A DNA stretch of 64,000 bases, taken from Streptomyces sp. DSM 110735 (lineage in GTDB: Bacteria > Actinomycetota > Actinomycetes > Streptomycetales > Streptomycetaceae). The stretch spans positions 124,001 to 188,000 of the forward strand of contig NZ_JACYHF010000010.1 of NCBI RefSeq assembly GCF_016482685.1, given 5' to 3'. The notes below the pieces were generated by a model, which saw only the letters and a list, made by a program, of their open reading frames with translations, did not search any database and had not been told where the DNA came from. Positions 9,521-18,078 of this stretch are shown here, piece after piece. Within the stretch, counting starts at the first letter, position 1; every line of letters begins with the position of its first letter. The translations under genes were made by a program, and so were the position numbers.

Positions 9521-9546
9521 CCCCGAGCCGCGGGTGACGGCGCCGC

Positions 9547-9975
9547 TCAGAAGCGGGACAGGGTGACCCACTCGTGGATCACGTAGCCCGCGATCACGGC
9601 GAGGAGCAGCAGCCACACGGTGGTGCTCACCATCTCCGCGCCCGGCAGGGGCTCACCGGCCGTGGCCTTGTCCGGCTCGTGCGCGGCGTAGTGGATCACG
9701 ACCACGTCGCCCTCGTCGCGGTCGCGCGGACCTCCGCTCTCCTTGAAGCGGACGGCGCGGCCGTCGCCGGTGGTGAAGTCGTACTCGTGCCACTGCACCC
9801 GCTGCGGCACGTTGTTGACCACCCGCGCCGTCGTCCACGCCCGGACCACCCGGGCCCGGGCGGTCAGCCCGCTCGCCCAGGCCGCACGCCGCTGCCGCGC
9901 CCGCCGGACGAGGGCCACGGCGGTGACGGCTATCACACCGAGAATCAGCATCATGCAGAGGTCGAAGAAATCCAT
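9547..9975 (-). CDS. DUF3592-like membrane protein
   Basis: A 142-residue protein with one N-terminal transmembrane helix (about 4-23, 'FDLCMMLILGVIAVTAVALV') and one near the C-terminus ('TTVWLLLLAVIAGYVIHEWV'). Between them lies a beta-rich extracytoplasmic domain containing 'EYDFTTGDGRAVRFKESGG' and 'GDVVVIHYAAHEPDKA'. This layout is that of DUF3592. Function unknown. Confidence 0.75.
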   Translation of the reverse strand: MDFFDLCMMLILGVIAVTAVALVRRARQRRAAWASGLTARARVVRAWTTARVVNNVPQRVQWHEYDFTTGDGRAVRFKESGGPRDRDEGDVVVIHYAAHEPDKATAGEPLPGAEMVSTTVWLLLLAVIAGYVIHEWVTLSRF

Positions 9976-10111
9976 GGGCGCGCGTACCCCCCGTACGTCG
10001 GATCCGGGACTCGTGCGCCCGGTGGACCCGGTCGGCCCACCAGGCGCATGCGGACCCTACCCGCACGGCGACGCGGCCGGACTCAAGCGAAGCTCAGAGA
10101 TCGGCCGGAGG

Positions 10112-10711
10112 TCAGAACGTGACGTCCGAGCAGGCGTAGAACGCGTTGCCCGTGTCCGCGATCGTCCACACCGCGAGGATGACGTGATGCCCGCTGAGCC
10201 CCGTCGGCAGCGTCCCGCTGTGGCTGAGGGAGGACGGCGGGCGCTGGTTGTTGTACGGCACCTTGAGGAACGGGGTGAGGTTGAGGTCGGAGCGGGAGAG
10301 CGCGTGGTTCTGGTTCCAGCCCTGCTTGGTGACGTAGTAGCTGAAGTCGGTGGTGGCGTGCGAGGCGGTGAACTGCCAGCGGAAGGTGTACGACTGGCCA
10401 CCGGTGACCCGGGTCGTGGGCCAGGCTCCGCCGGAGGGGGTGACCGGCGAGCTGAGCTGGGCGAAGCGGCTCACGCCGCCGTTGCAGAGCTGGCCGTCGG
10501 CGGGACCCGAGGCGGGGAAGCCCTTGGGACCCTCGACGCTCTGCGGCTCCCACTGGATGTCGCCGCAGTTCGCCACGGTGCCGTTCTGGCACAGCTTCTG
10601 CCGGCTGACCGGGAGGTCGGTGTAGCCGTGCCCGCTGGCCGCGGTGGTGGAGAGCCCGAAGGCTCCCGCGGTCACCGCGACGAGCAGGGCGGCGGACAAC
10701 TTGGTCTTCAT
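10112..10711 (-). CDS. Secreted AA10 lytic polysaccharide monooxygenase
   Basis: A 199-residue copper monooxygenase that oxidatively cleaves crystalline chitin or cellulose. The Sec signal peptide (residues 1-27, ending 'TTAASG') leaves His28 as the mature N-terminus ('HGYTDLPVSRQKLC'), as the copper histidine brace requires. The second brace residue is His118 in 'WQFTASHATTDFSYYVT'. Paired cysteines include C41/C49 and C76. There is no carbohydrate-binding module, so it is a single-domain enzyme like chitin-active CHB/CBP21 proteins. CAGGAG precedes the ATG. A DasR-type palindrome lies 50 nt upstream. Confidence 0.95.
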   Translation of the reverse strand: MKTKLSAALLVAVTAGAFGLSTTAASGHGYTDLPVSRQKLCQNGTVANCGDIQWEPQSVEGPKGFPASGPADGQLCNGGVSRFAQLSSPVTPSGGAWPTTRVTGGQSYTFRWQFTASHATTDFSYYVTKQGWNQNHALSRSDLNLTPFLKVPYNNQRPPSSLSHSGTLPTGLSGHHVILAVWTIADTGNAFYACSDVTF

Positions 10712-10760
10712 GCTGCCGCTCCTGGGAGAACGTGGGGGAAGTTCACTGAGCCGTGCAGTA

Positions 10761-10770
10761 GGTCTAGACC
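10761..10770. promoter_or_regulatory. DasR-type operator core (dre) upstream of the LPMO gene
   Basis: The perfect palindrome GGTCTAGACC matches the core of the dre consensus recognised by the GntR regulator DasR in streptomycetes, which ties chitin-degrading genes to N-acetylglucosamine status. The outer positions (GTA on the left, AAG on the right) deviate from the ideal AST flanks. It sits 50 nt upstream of the LPMO start, a suitable repressor position. Confidence 0.75.
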
Positions 10771-10836
10771 AAGTGCCAGATTATTACCGGGAGTTGAACA
10801 TGTCCATACCGTGCGCGCACCCCGGGCGGGCGGACC

Positions 10837-11988
10837 TCAGGCGGGCTCCCCGCGCCCGGAGCAGAACGCCACGGTGAGGTCCCGTACCAGCGCCTTGCGC
10901 TCGTAGTCGTCCAGCTCGACCAGACCGCGCACGGTCAGCCGGGTCACCGTGTCCTCCACCGAGTCCACCACCGAGCTGAGCATCGTGGCCCGCTGCTGGG
11001 CGTCCAGGGCGGCGATCCGGCGCCGGTGCATGGCGGCGGCCACCTCGGGGGCGTACTCCACCCGGAGCGGCCGTACCGAGAAGACCTCAAGACCGGCTGC
11101 GGTCGCGTCGCCCGCCACCAGCCGGGTCAGCACCTCCGCCGACGCGTCCGCGCCACCGCGTGTACCGCCCGGCGCCTCCACCGGCACCCGGGCGAGAGCC
11201 GCCTCCACGCACTCGCGCAGATAGCCCTCGTGGTCCTCGATCCCGAGCAGCGCCCGCGCGGTGTCCCGCACCCGCCACACCACGAGCACCGACACCCGCA
11301 GCGCCACCCCGCTCGCGTCCGCCGCCGGGATCGCCTCGCTGCGCCAGTGCCGCAGCCGTACGTCCGCCCGGCGCCGCCGCAGCAGCGGGTTCACCCAGAG
11401 CAGTCCGGTACGGCGGACCGTGCCCCGGTAGCGCCCGAACATCCCGAGCACCCAGGCCCGTCCGGTGCGCCCCCGGGCCAGCCCCGCGAACCCGAACAGC
11501 CCGACCGCCCCGGCACCGGCGTACGCCGCCCACTGCGCCGGACCGAGCCCCGCGCCCGTGTACGACGGCAGCCGCAGCGACTCCAGGGCGAGCGGCGGCA
11601 GCACCCCCGCCCACCACGAGGTGGCCAGGCACCCGGCGACCCCGCCGAGCCCCGCGCACACCCCGACGGCGCCGGGCAGCACCCGCGCCGGGCGCTCCAC
11701 CAGCTCCGGGTCGGCGGGGGGCACCGGGCGGGGGCGGGTCCGCGGCGCCGGGCGCGCGAGGCGCGGCTGCTCGCCGGTGCCCTGTCTGCGTCCCACCACG
11801 GCGGGTTTCAGCGGGACCGGCGCGGGGGCGGGGTCGTCGCGGAAGAGGAGATGGACGGGGATCTCGGTGGTCACCTCGTTGTGGATCAGCCGGGGCGGCC
11901 GGTGGCCGTTCGCGCCCGTGGGGGCCGGGGCGCCCTCGGGCTGTTCCTCGGACTCGGACTCGTGCGTGTGCGGTGCGGTCGTGCTCAT
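10837..11988 (-). CDS. SPFH/Band-7 domain membrane protein
   Basis: A 383-residue protein. An acidic then basic, Pro-rich cytoplasmic N-terminus (about 1-100) precedes two hydrophobic segments ('GAVGVCAGLGGVAGCLATSW' and 'AYAGAGAVGLFGFAGLA'). Then comes a stomatin-like core: 'GLLWVNPLLRRRRADVRLRH', 'DASGVALRVSVLVVWRVRDT' and 'VRPLRVEYAPEVAAAMHRRR'. SPFH proteins scaffold membrane microdomains. Start ATG 11988 chosen for its GGAGG; an in-frame ATG 33 nt upstream lacks one. Specific role unknown. Confidence 0.85.
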   Translation of the reverse strand: MSTTAPHTHESESEEQPEGAPAPTGANGHRPPRLIHNEVTTEIPVHLLFRDDPAPAPVPLKPAVVGRRQGTGEQPRLARPAPRTRPRPVPPADPELVERPARVLPGAVGVCAGLGGVAGCLATSWWAGVLPPLALESLRLPSYTGAGLGPAQWAAYAGAGAVGLFGFAGLARGRTGRAWVLGMFGRYRGTVRRTGLLWVNPLLRRRRADVRLRHWRSEAIPAADASGVALRVSVLVVWRVRDTARALLGIEDHEGYLRECVEAALARVPVEAPGGTRGGADASAEVLTRLVAGDATAAGLEVFSVRPLRVEYAPEVAAAMHRRRIAALDAQQRATMLSSVVDSVEDTVTRLTVRGLVELDDYERKALVRDLTVAFCSGRGEPA

Positions 11989-12132
11989 GGGTGCCTCCAG
12001 CCTCCGCGCCAGATGCGTCATGACAAAGGGGTGAGATCGGGGATCAGTGGGTGGGTGACGGGGTCGGGCGGTGCGGGCCGGGGGCGTCCGGCTCCGCGTC
12101 CGCGTCCGGGTGCGGGTGCGAGTGCGGTGCGG

Positions 12133-13422
12133 CTACGTGAACAGGCGGCGCCAGGTGTCGGGACCCGGGTAGCCGTCGGCTGCCGAGCCGCGCCAGCCCT
12201 GTGCCTTCTGGAACGCCTCCACCGCCCGCCGGTCGGACTCGCTCCAGCGGGGTCCCGGACCGGTGGCGTAGTAGCTGCCGAATCCTTTCTTCACGAGCTG
12301 CTGCCCCAGCCGGGTGACGTAGACGTTGTTCGCGCCGGGACGGAAGTAGTCCCGCCCTGGGTAGGCGGGCACCGAGCCCGTCTTGACGGGCGGGATGTCC
12401 TTGCCGGTGCCGGTGACGAGCAGTTCCCAGGTGCGCGGACCCGGCAGCCCGTCGGCGGCGGAGCCGGTCCAGCCCTGCGCCTTCTGGAACGCCTCGGTGG
12501 CCCGCCGGTCCGCCTCGCCCCAGACCGGTCCCGGACCCGTGGTGTAGAAGGAGGCGCCGCCGCGCGCGACGAGCATCTGTCCGAGCTGGGTGACGTACGC
12601 GTTGTTCGCGCCCGGACCGAAGCGCGAGGCGCCGGGGAAGGGGGTGAGCGCGCCCCCGGTGGGCTCCGAACCGGACGCCCCGCTGGTGACGTTCTTGTAG
12701 CGGTAGGGGACGTACTTGGTGGTGTTGTTCCAGTAGGGGTACGGCGTGCTCTGGCGGCGGGTGTGCGGCGGGGTCTGCTCGTAGCCGGTGTAGGCGGTGC
12801 GGGTGTAGTCGGTCCAGCCGCCGAAGATCACGACGTGGGAGCCGTTCTGCGGGTCGGCGGCGTTGTGGAAGAGCAGGATGTCGCCGGGCTGCAGCTCCTC
12901 CTTGGTGATCCTCACGCCGAACTGGGCGAGGCTGCCCGTCCACTCGTTGGAGAGCAGCCCCCAGGCCATGGAGACATAGCCCGAGCAGTCCTGGCGGTAG
13001 CCGTCGGACCAGTACTTGCTCGTGCTGTACGGCACCTGCGCGTCCACCCACAGCTTGGCCCGGTTGATGATCTGGGTCCGGGTCATGGCCGGGGAGCGGC
13101 TGGTCAGGGGCTGTGAGGTGCCGGACCCGAAGAGCGGGGCGGTGCCGCCCTGCGGGGTGCCGGCCGTACCGTCCGCCGTCGGGGCGCCGGGGCGGGCGGG
13201 ACGGGCCGGGGCGTGCTCCCCGGCCAGCGCGACGGCCTGTGGTACGGCCCCGAAGGCGGCGGACGCGGCGGACGCCACGGCCACCACCGCGGCACCCCGC
13301 GCCACCGGGCGGCCGTGGAAACCGCCGGGCGACGGACGGGGCGCCGTCCGCCGCCCGAGGACACAGCCGGGGCAGTCGCAGTCGCTCACGGGCTCGATTT
13401 CCTCGAACACCGGAGCGATCAT
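12133..13422 (-). CDS. Cell-wall hydrolase-like protein with two peptidoglycan-binding domains
   Basis: A 429-residue protein. The N-terminus carries an unusual cysteine cluster 'CDCPGC' (residues 15-20) before a hydrophobic export segment ('GAAVVAVASAASAAFGAVPQ'). A papain-like NlpC/P60-type region follows, with Cys near 146 in 'YRQDCSGYVSMAWGL' and His near 196 in 'GSHVVIFGGW'. The C-terminal half is two peptidoglycan-binding repeats sharing 'RRAxEAFQKAQGWxGSAADG'. It probably acts on or binds the cell wall. The GAGGT site supports the ATG at 13422. Confidence 0.8.
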   Translation of the reverse strand: MIAPVFEEIEPVSDCDCPGCVLGRRTAPRPSPGGFHGRPVARGAAVVAVASAASAAFGAVPQAVALAGEHAPARPARPGAPTADGTAGTPQGGTAPLFGSGTSQPLTSRSPAMTRTQIINRAKLWVDAQVPYSTSKYWSDGYRQDCSGYVSMAWGLLSNEWTGSLAQFGVRITKEELQPGDILLFHNAADPQNGSHVVIFGGWTDYTRTAYTGYEQTPPHTRRQSTPYPYWNNTTKYVPYRYKNVTSGASGSEPTGGALTPFPGASRFGPGANNAYVTQLGQMLVARGGASFYTTGPGPVWGEADRRATEAFQKAQGWTGSAADGLPGPRTWELLVTGTGKDIPPVKTGSVPAYPGRDYFRPGANNVYVTRLGQQLVKKGFGSYYATGPGPRWSESDRRAVEAFQKAQGWRGSAADGYPGPDTWRRLFT

Positions 13423-13619
13423 GCGATCTACCTCACATTCGGGGTGGATTTGTCCGCGAGTGTGCACGTCGATCAGTCTCACAACTGTCGGCGGGACGCG
13501 CATGTTGACGGTCCGAATGATGTACGCCGACCACTCCCCCGCAGGCCGGGGCGCCCGGGACCGCCCCGACGGTGGTCGGAGCACCCTTCCAGGTCATGTA
13601 GAGTTTTCTCTGTCAGCAG

Positions 13620-13693
13620 GCGCCGCTAGCTCAGTTGGTTAGAGCAGCTGACTCTTAATCAGCGGGTCCGGGGTTCGAGTCCCTGGCGGCGCA
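13620..13693 (+). tRNA. tRNA-Lys (anticodon CTT), copy 2
   Basis: Identical in all 74 nt to the copy at 7178. Acceptor GCGCCGC/GCGGCGC, anticodon loop CTCTTAA (CTT), discriminator A, no encoded CCA. The upstream stretch also resembles that of copy 1, with TAGAGT at 13599-13604 as likely -10 and the shared run TTTTCTCTGTC. Confidence 0.97.
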
Positions 13694-13700
13694 CAGACAA

Positions 13701-13736
13701 CGATCAGGCCCCTCGTGAAAACGAGGGGCCTGATCG
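13701..13736. terminator. Hairpin terminator after tRNA-Lys 2
   Basis: A near-perfect 14-bp stem, CGATCAGGCCCCTC with GAGGGGCCTGATCG around GTGAAAAC, lies directly downstream of the tRNA. Confidence 0.8.
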
Positions 13737-14018
13737 CGTTGTGCGGTACATGAACACTTTTGACCGGTAAACACCGCGTTTCGCATCTTGCGATCATGCT
13801 CGACGCCGTAGAACCCTGTTGTCCATCATGCCGTGGAAACACGGCAGTTGGGGGTTTGATACCGGTGGTCGACCGGCGGGAGGGGAGCCCGCCGACCGAG
13901 CGGCGCCGAGGGGGATGCCGCGTCAACCGGAGTTCACCGTCCCGCGACGGCCGAGGGGGCACCGGCGGGGCGGAAGACCGACGAAACACGCGCCGACGCG
14001 CGTGTGGGGGGATCACTC
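13737..14018 (+). promoter_or_regulatory. Leader region of cslA
   Basis: 282 nt without a convincing gene. A TTGACC at 13760-13765 with CATCTT 18 nt downstream could be a promoter. The short reading frames here have poor codon bias and no ribosome binding site. It probably holds the promoter and long leader of cslA. Confidence 0.35.
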
Positions 14019-16046
14019 ATGACGTCGACGCCGCAGGGCGCCCGGCAGAGCCATGACCAGAGCGACGATCCGTCGCGGACCACGCGGCTCCGCGCCGTCC
14101 AGCACCGGGACGGCCAGTTCCGAAGGATCAGGAGGAACCTGCCCAGATACGACTACGAGCACTACAGCCGCCTCGCCGGACCGCTGACCGAGCCGCCGCC
14201 CGGCCGGCCCTACACCGTCCGCTACCGCTCGCTGCTCGCGCAGGAGCCGCACCGTATACGCGCGGCGCTCATGCTCGGCGCCGCCCCGCTGCTCTCGCTC
14301 GTCCTGCTGGGCTGGCTGCTCCAGCCGGAGCACTGGACCGAGCGCGACTATCCCGCCTTCGCCGCGCTGCCCGCCCTGGACACGGTGATGCTGGTCTCGA
14401 TCGGTCTGATCGAGTTCTTCCGCTGTGTGAACGTGCTGTCCAACGCGCACGCCACCCTCGTCGCCCGCGACCCGGTGCCGGTGGTGCCCGAGGACGGCAC
14501 CCGGGTGGCGTTCCTGACCACCTTCGTGCCGGGCAAGGAACCGCTGGAGATGGTCACCCGCACCCTGGAAGCCGCCGTCCGGCTGCGCCACCGGGGTCTG
14601 CTGCACGTCTGGCTCCTCGACGAGGGCGACGACCCTGCCGTCAAGGAGGTCTGCGCCCGGCTCGGCGTCCACCACTTCAGCCGCAAGGGCGTCGAGCGCT
14701 GGAACCGCCCCGAGGGTCCGTACCGCGCGAAGACCAAGCACGGCAACTACAACGCCTGGCTGGAGGCGCACGGCGAGGCGTACGACTTCTTCGCCTCCGT
14801 CGACACCGACCACGTCCCGCTCCCCAACTACCTGGAGCGGATGCTGGGTTACTTCCGCGACCCGGACGTCGGCTTCGTCATCGGACCGCAGGTGTACGGC
14901 AATTACGACACCTTCGTCACCAAGGCGGCCGAGTCGCAGCAGTTCCTCTTCCACGCGCTGATCCAGCGCGCCGGGAACCGGTACGGCGGTCCGATGTTCG
15001 TCGGCACCTCCAACGCGGTGCGCATCGGCGCCATCCGGCAGATCGGCGGGCTGTACGACTCGATCACCGAGGACATGGCGACCGGCTTCGAGATGCACCG
15101 GACGCGGAACCCCGCCACCGGACGCAAGTGGAAGTCCGTCTACACGCCCGACGTGCTCGCGGTCGGCGAGGGTCCGAACGCCTGGACCGACTTCTTCACC
15201 CAGCAACTGCGCTGGTCCCGGGGCACGTACGAGACGATCCTCAAGCAGTACTGGAAGGGTCTGTTCACGCTGCCGCCCGGCAAGCTCTTCAACTACACGA
15301 TGATGATCGTGTTCTACCCGATGTCCGCCCTCAACTGGATCCTGGCGGCGCTCAGTTGCGCCCTGTTCCTGGGTCTGGGCGCCTCGGGCGTGAACATCGA
15401 CCCGACCGTGTGGCTGATGCTCTACGGCAACGCCTCCGCGCTCCAGATCGGTCTGTACGTCTGGAACCGGCGGCACAACGTCTCCCCGCACGAGCCGGAG
15501 GGCTCCGGCGGGGTCGCGGGCATGGTGATGTCGGCGCTGTCCGCGCCGGTCTACGCCCGCTCGCTGCTGGACGCCGTACTGCGCCGCAAGAGCCGCTTCG
15601 TGGTGACGCCGAAGGGCGAATCCGCCAGCCCTGACACGCTGTTCGGGACCTTCCGCATCCACTGGTTCTTCATCGCCGTCTTCGCGGGGTCGCTGACGGC
15701 GGGCTTCGCGCTCGGGCACGCGCATCCGGCGATGATCACCTGGGCGGTGTTCGCGCTGCTGATCACGGCGGCGCCGGTCTTCGCGTGGCGGTATGCGCTG
15801 TGGCAGGAGCGGCGGGGGGTCGGGCGGGTGACGGACTCGGGGACCGAGGTCATGGGCGAGGCCGAGACGGTCGCCGGGGCCCAGGTAGTGACAGGATCCA
15901 AGGTAGTCGTCGAAGCCGAGGTGGTGACCGAGCCCGCCAGGCAGATCCCGCACCCCCGCCCCGCCTGGAGCGGACCACCGCCGGACGGTGAGCGCGACGG
16001 CACCCTGCCGATCGCCCTCGGCGGGCTCGGGGGGCGTACCGAATGA
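14019..16046 (+). CDS. cslA: Cellulose synthase-like glycosyltransferase CslA (GT2)
   Basis: A 675-residue processive family 2 glycosyltransferase. Helices near residues 75-95 ('LMLGAAPLLSLVLLGWLL') and 115-140 precede the cytoplasmic GT-A domain with D motifs 'LLDEGDDP', 'SVDTDHVP' and 'TEDMATG' and the product-binding 'QQLRWSRG'. Several further membrane helices and a polar tail follow. In Streptomyces, CslA makes a beta-(1,4)-linked glucan at hyphal tips and is needed for aerial growth and attachment. The start ATG lies 5 nt after GGGGGGA. The stop overlaps the glxA start (ATGA), fitting known co-function with GlxA. Confidence 0.95.
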   Translation: MTSTPQGARQSHDQSDDPSRTTRLRAVQHRDGQFRRIRRNLPRYDYEHYSRLAGPLTEPPPGRPYTVRYRSLLAQEPHRIRAALMLGAAPLLSLVLLGWLLQPEHWTERDYPAFAALPALDTVMLVSIGLIEFFRCVNVLSNAHATLVARDPVPVVPEDGTRVAFLTTFVPGKEPLEMVTRTLEAAVRLRHRGLLHVWLLDEGDDPAVKEVCARLGVHHFSRKGVERWNRPEGPYRAKTKHGNYNAWLEAHGEAYDFFASVDTDHVPLPNYLERMLGYFRDPDVGFVIGPQVYGNYDTFVTKAAESQQFLFHALIQRAGNRYGGPMFVGTSNAVRIGAIRQIGGLYDSITEDMATGFEMHRTRNPATGRKWKSVYTPDVLAVGEGPNAWTDFFTQQLRWSRGTYETILKQYWKGLFTLPPGKLFNYTMMIVFYPMSALNWILAALSCALFLGLGASGVNIDPTVWLMLYGNASALQIGLYVWNRRHNVSPHEPEGSGGVAGMVMSALSAPVYARSLLDAVLRRKSRFVVTPKGESASPDTLFGTFRIHWFFIAVFAGSLTAGFALGHAHPAMITWAVFALLITAAPVFAWRYALWQERRGVGRVTDSGTEVMGEAETVAGAQVVTGSKVVVEAEVVTEPARQIPHPRPAWSGPPPDGERDGTLPIALGGLGGRTE

Positions 16047-17980
16047 GAAACCACACCGGTCGCCGCCGGGTCCGTAGGCTCGCCATGGGCAGCGTCGTCG
16101 TGCTCGCGCTCGCGGGCATGAACGGCCCCTGGCTCTACCGCTTCGGCACCGCGCAGTACCACCAGTACAAGATCAACGAGCCCGAGTACAAGGCGGCCAA
16201 CGGGCACTGGGACGTCATCGAGTTCCCCAAGCAGTACCGCCAGGACACCATCCACGCGGCGCTGCTGCACACCGGCAAGGTGCTGCTGGTCGCCGGGTCG
16301 GGCAACAACCAGGACAACTTCGACCGGAAGAAGTTCGACACCCGGCTCTACGACCCGGTCAAGGGCACGATCAAGAAGATCCCCACGCCCAGTGACCTGT
16401 TCTGCACCGGCCACACCCAGCTCGCCAACGGCAACCTGCTGATCGCGGGCGGCACCAAGCGGTACGAGAAGCTCAAGGGCGACGTCACCAAGGCGGGCGG
16501 GCTGATGATCGTCCACAACGAGAACCCGGACAAGCCGATGACGCTGCCCGCGGGCACGCGCTTCACGGGGCGGTCCAACGGCAAGACGTTCGTCTCCAAG
16601 GACCCGGTGCTCGTCGCCCGCGCGAAGAAGGTCTTCGACCGCAAGACCGGCAAGTTCCTGCGCAACGACCCCGGTCTGGGGCGCATTTACGTCGAGGCGC
16701 AGCGCAGCGGCGCCACGTACGAGACCGGTACGCAGGACAACTACCGTGTCCAGGGCCTCAAGGGCGCCGACGCGCGCAACACGTACGGCATCGCGCAGAA
16801 GCTCGCGCTCGACAAGAAGGACTTCCAAGGCATCCGCGACGCCTACGAGTTCGACCCGGTGGCCGAGCGGTACATCAAGGTCGACCCGATGCACGAGGCC
16901 CGCTGGTACCCGACGCTCACCACCCTGTCCGACGGCAAGATCCTCAGCGTCTCCGGGCTCGACGACATCGGTCAGCTCGTCCCCGGCAAGAACGAGGTCT
17001 TCGACCCCAGGACCCGGAAGTGGACGTACACCAAGAAGATCCGCCAGTTCCCGACCTACCCGGCGCTGTTCCTGCTGCAGAACGGCAAGATCTTCTACTC
17101 CGGGTCGAACGCGGGCTACGGTCCCGACGACGTGGGGCGCACGCCCGGCATCTGGGACCTGGACAGCAACAGGTTCACCGATCTGCCCGGGCTCAGTGAC
17201 CCGGACCGGTTGGAGACCTCCGGGACCGTGCTGCTGCCTCCGGCCCAGGACGAGCGGTTCCTGGTGATCGGCGGGGGCGGGGTGGGCGAGTCTTCTTTGT
17301 CCAGTAAGAAGACTCGGCTCATCGATCTCAAGGCCAAGCGACCGCGCTTCACGGACGGTCCGCGACTGGAGAAGGGGACCAGGTATCCGCAGTCCTCGAT
17401 CCTGCCCGACGACACCGTGCTGGTCTCCGGCGGCTCCGAGGACTACCGGGGGCGCGGCGACTCCAACATCCACCAGGCGCGGCTCTACCACCCCGACGGC
17501 AACAGCTTCACCCGCGTCGCGGACCCGCTGGTGGGCCGGAACTACCACTCCGGCTCCCTGCTGCTCCCGGACGGGCGCGTGCTGTTCTTCGGCTCCGACT
17601 CGCTGTACGGGGACAGGGCGAACACCAAGCCGGGGGTGTTCGAGCAGCGGGTCGAGGTCTACAGCCCGCCGTATCTCTACCGGGACGCCCGGCCGGAGTT
17701 GAGCGGGGGACCCGGTGTCATCGCGCGGGGGGACTCGGGGACGTTCACCTCTCGGCATGCGCGCAGTGTTCGGAAGGTGCGGTTGATCCGGCCGAGTGCG
17801 TCCACGCATGTCACTGATGTGGATCAGCGGTCCATCGCGCTGGACTTCAAGACGTCCGGGGATCGGGTCACTGTGACCGTGCCGACGAGTCGGAATCTGG
17901 TGCCGTCGGGGTGGTACATGCTGTTCGTGGATGACGATCAGGGGACTCCGTCTGTGGCGAAGTGGGTCCAAGTTCCATAG
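16043..17980 (+). CDS. glxA: GlxA radical copper oxidase (galactose oxidase-like)
   Basis: A 645-residue membrane-anchored mononuclear copper radical oxidase. One N-terminal helix (about 12-30) anchors a seven-bladed kelch-type domain. Residues of the Tyr-Cys cofactor are in place: Cys121 ('LFCTGH') and Trp288-Tyr289 ('EARWYP'), matching the published GlxA numbering. Copper ligands are seen in 'GRNYHSGS' (Tyr501-His502) and 'SASTHVTD' (His589). A C-terminal Ig-like DUF1929 domain is present. GlxA oxidises glycans made by CslA and is required for tip glycan deposition. Confidence 0.95.
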   Translation: MRNHTGRRRVRRLAMGSVVVLALAGMNGPWLYRFGTAQYHQYKINEPEYKAANGHWDVIEFPKQYRQDTIHAALLHTGKVLLVAGSGNNQDNFDRKKFDTRLYDPVKGTIKKIPTPSDLFCTGHTQLANGNLLIAGGTKRYEKLKGDVTKAGGLMIVHNENPDKPMTLPAGTRFTGRSNGKTFVSKDPVLVARAKKVFDRKTGKFLRNDPGLGRIYVEAQRSGATYETGTQDNYRVQGLKGADARNTYGIAQKLALDKKDFQGIRDAYEFDPVAERYIKVDPMHEARWYPTLTTLSDGKILSVSGLDDIGQLVPGKNEVFDPRTRKWTYTKKIRQFPTYPALFLLQNGKIFYSGSNAGYGPDDVGRTPGIWDLDSNRFTDLPGLSDPDRLETSGTVLLPPAQDERFLVIGGGGVGESSLSSKKTRLIDLKAKRPRFTDGPRLEKGTRYPQSSILPDDTVLVSGGSEDYRGRGDSNIHQARLYHPDGNSFTRVADPLVGRNYHSGSLLLPDGRVLFFGSDSLYGDRANTKPGVFEQRVEVYSPPYLYRDARPELSGGPGVIARGDSGTFTSRHARSVRKVRLIRPSASTHVTDVDQRSIALDFKTSGDRVTVTVPTSRNLVPSGWYMLFVDDDQGTPSVAKWVQVP

Positions 17981-18015
17981 CGCTCCCGCGGGTTCGTGGA
18001 TGGGTGCGGGAGCGC
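17980..18015. terminator. Hairpin terminator after glxA
   Basis: A 10-bp perfect stem, GCGCTCCCGC with GCGGGAGCGC, starts at the last base of the glxA stop codon, between two convergent genes. Confidence 0.75.
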
Positions 18016-18018
18016 TGT

Positions 18019-18078
18019 GGCTTGTCGCGCCCACGCGGCGGAGCCGCAAATCGACACAGCCCCGCGCCCCTTTCAGGG
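18019..18078. repeat. Streptomyces-type intergenic repeat
   Basis: Sequence including GCCGCAAATCGACACAGCCC followed by CGCGCCCCTT. Closely similar strings occur downstream of many genes in Streptomyces genomes, so this is likely one copy of a dispersed intergenic element overlapping the 3' end of cslZ. Recognition is from memory of the pattern. Confidence 0.5.

Noticed and set aside
7252-13619. An intact integrative element between the two tRNA-Lys genes
   Set aside because: No integrase, excisionase, replication or transfer gene is present, and most of the segment is core-type genes. The duplication is kept as an observation only.
13760-14056. Small open frame overlapping the cslA start
   Set aside because: No ribosome binding site, composition unlike a protein, and it overlaps the well-supported cslA start in another frame.
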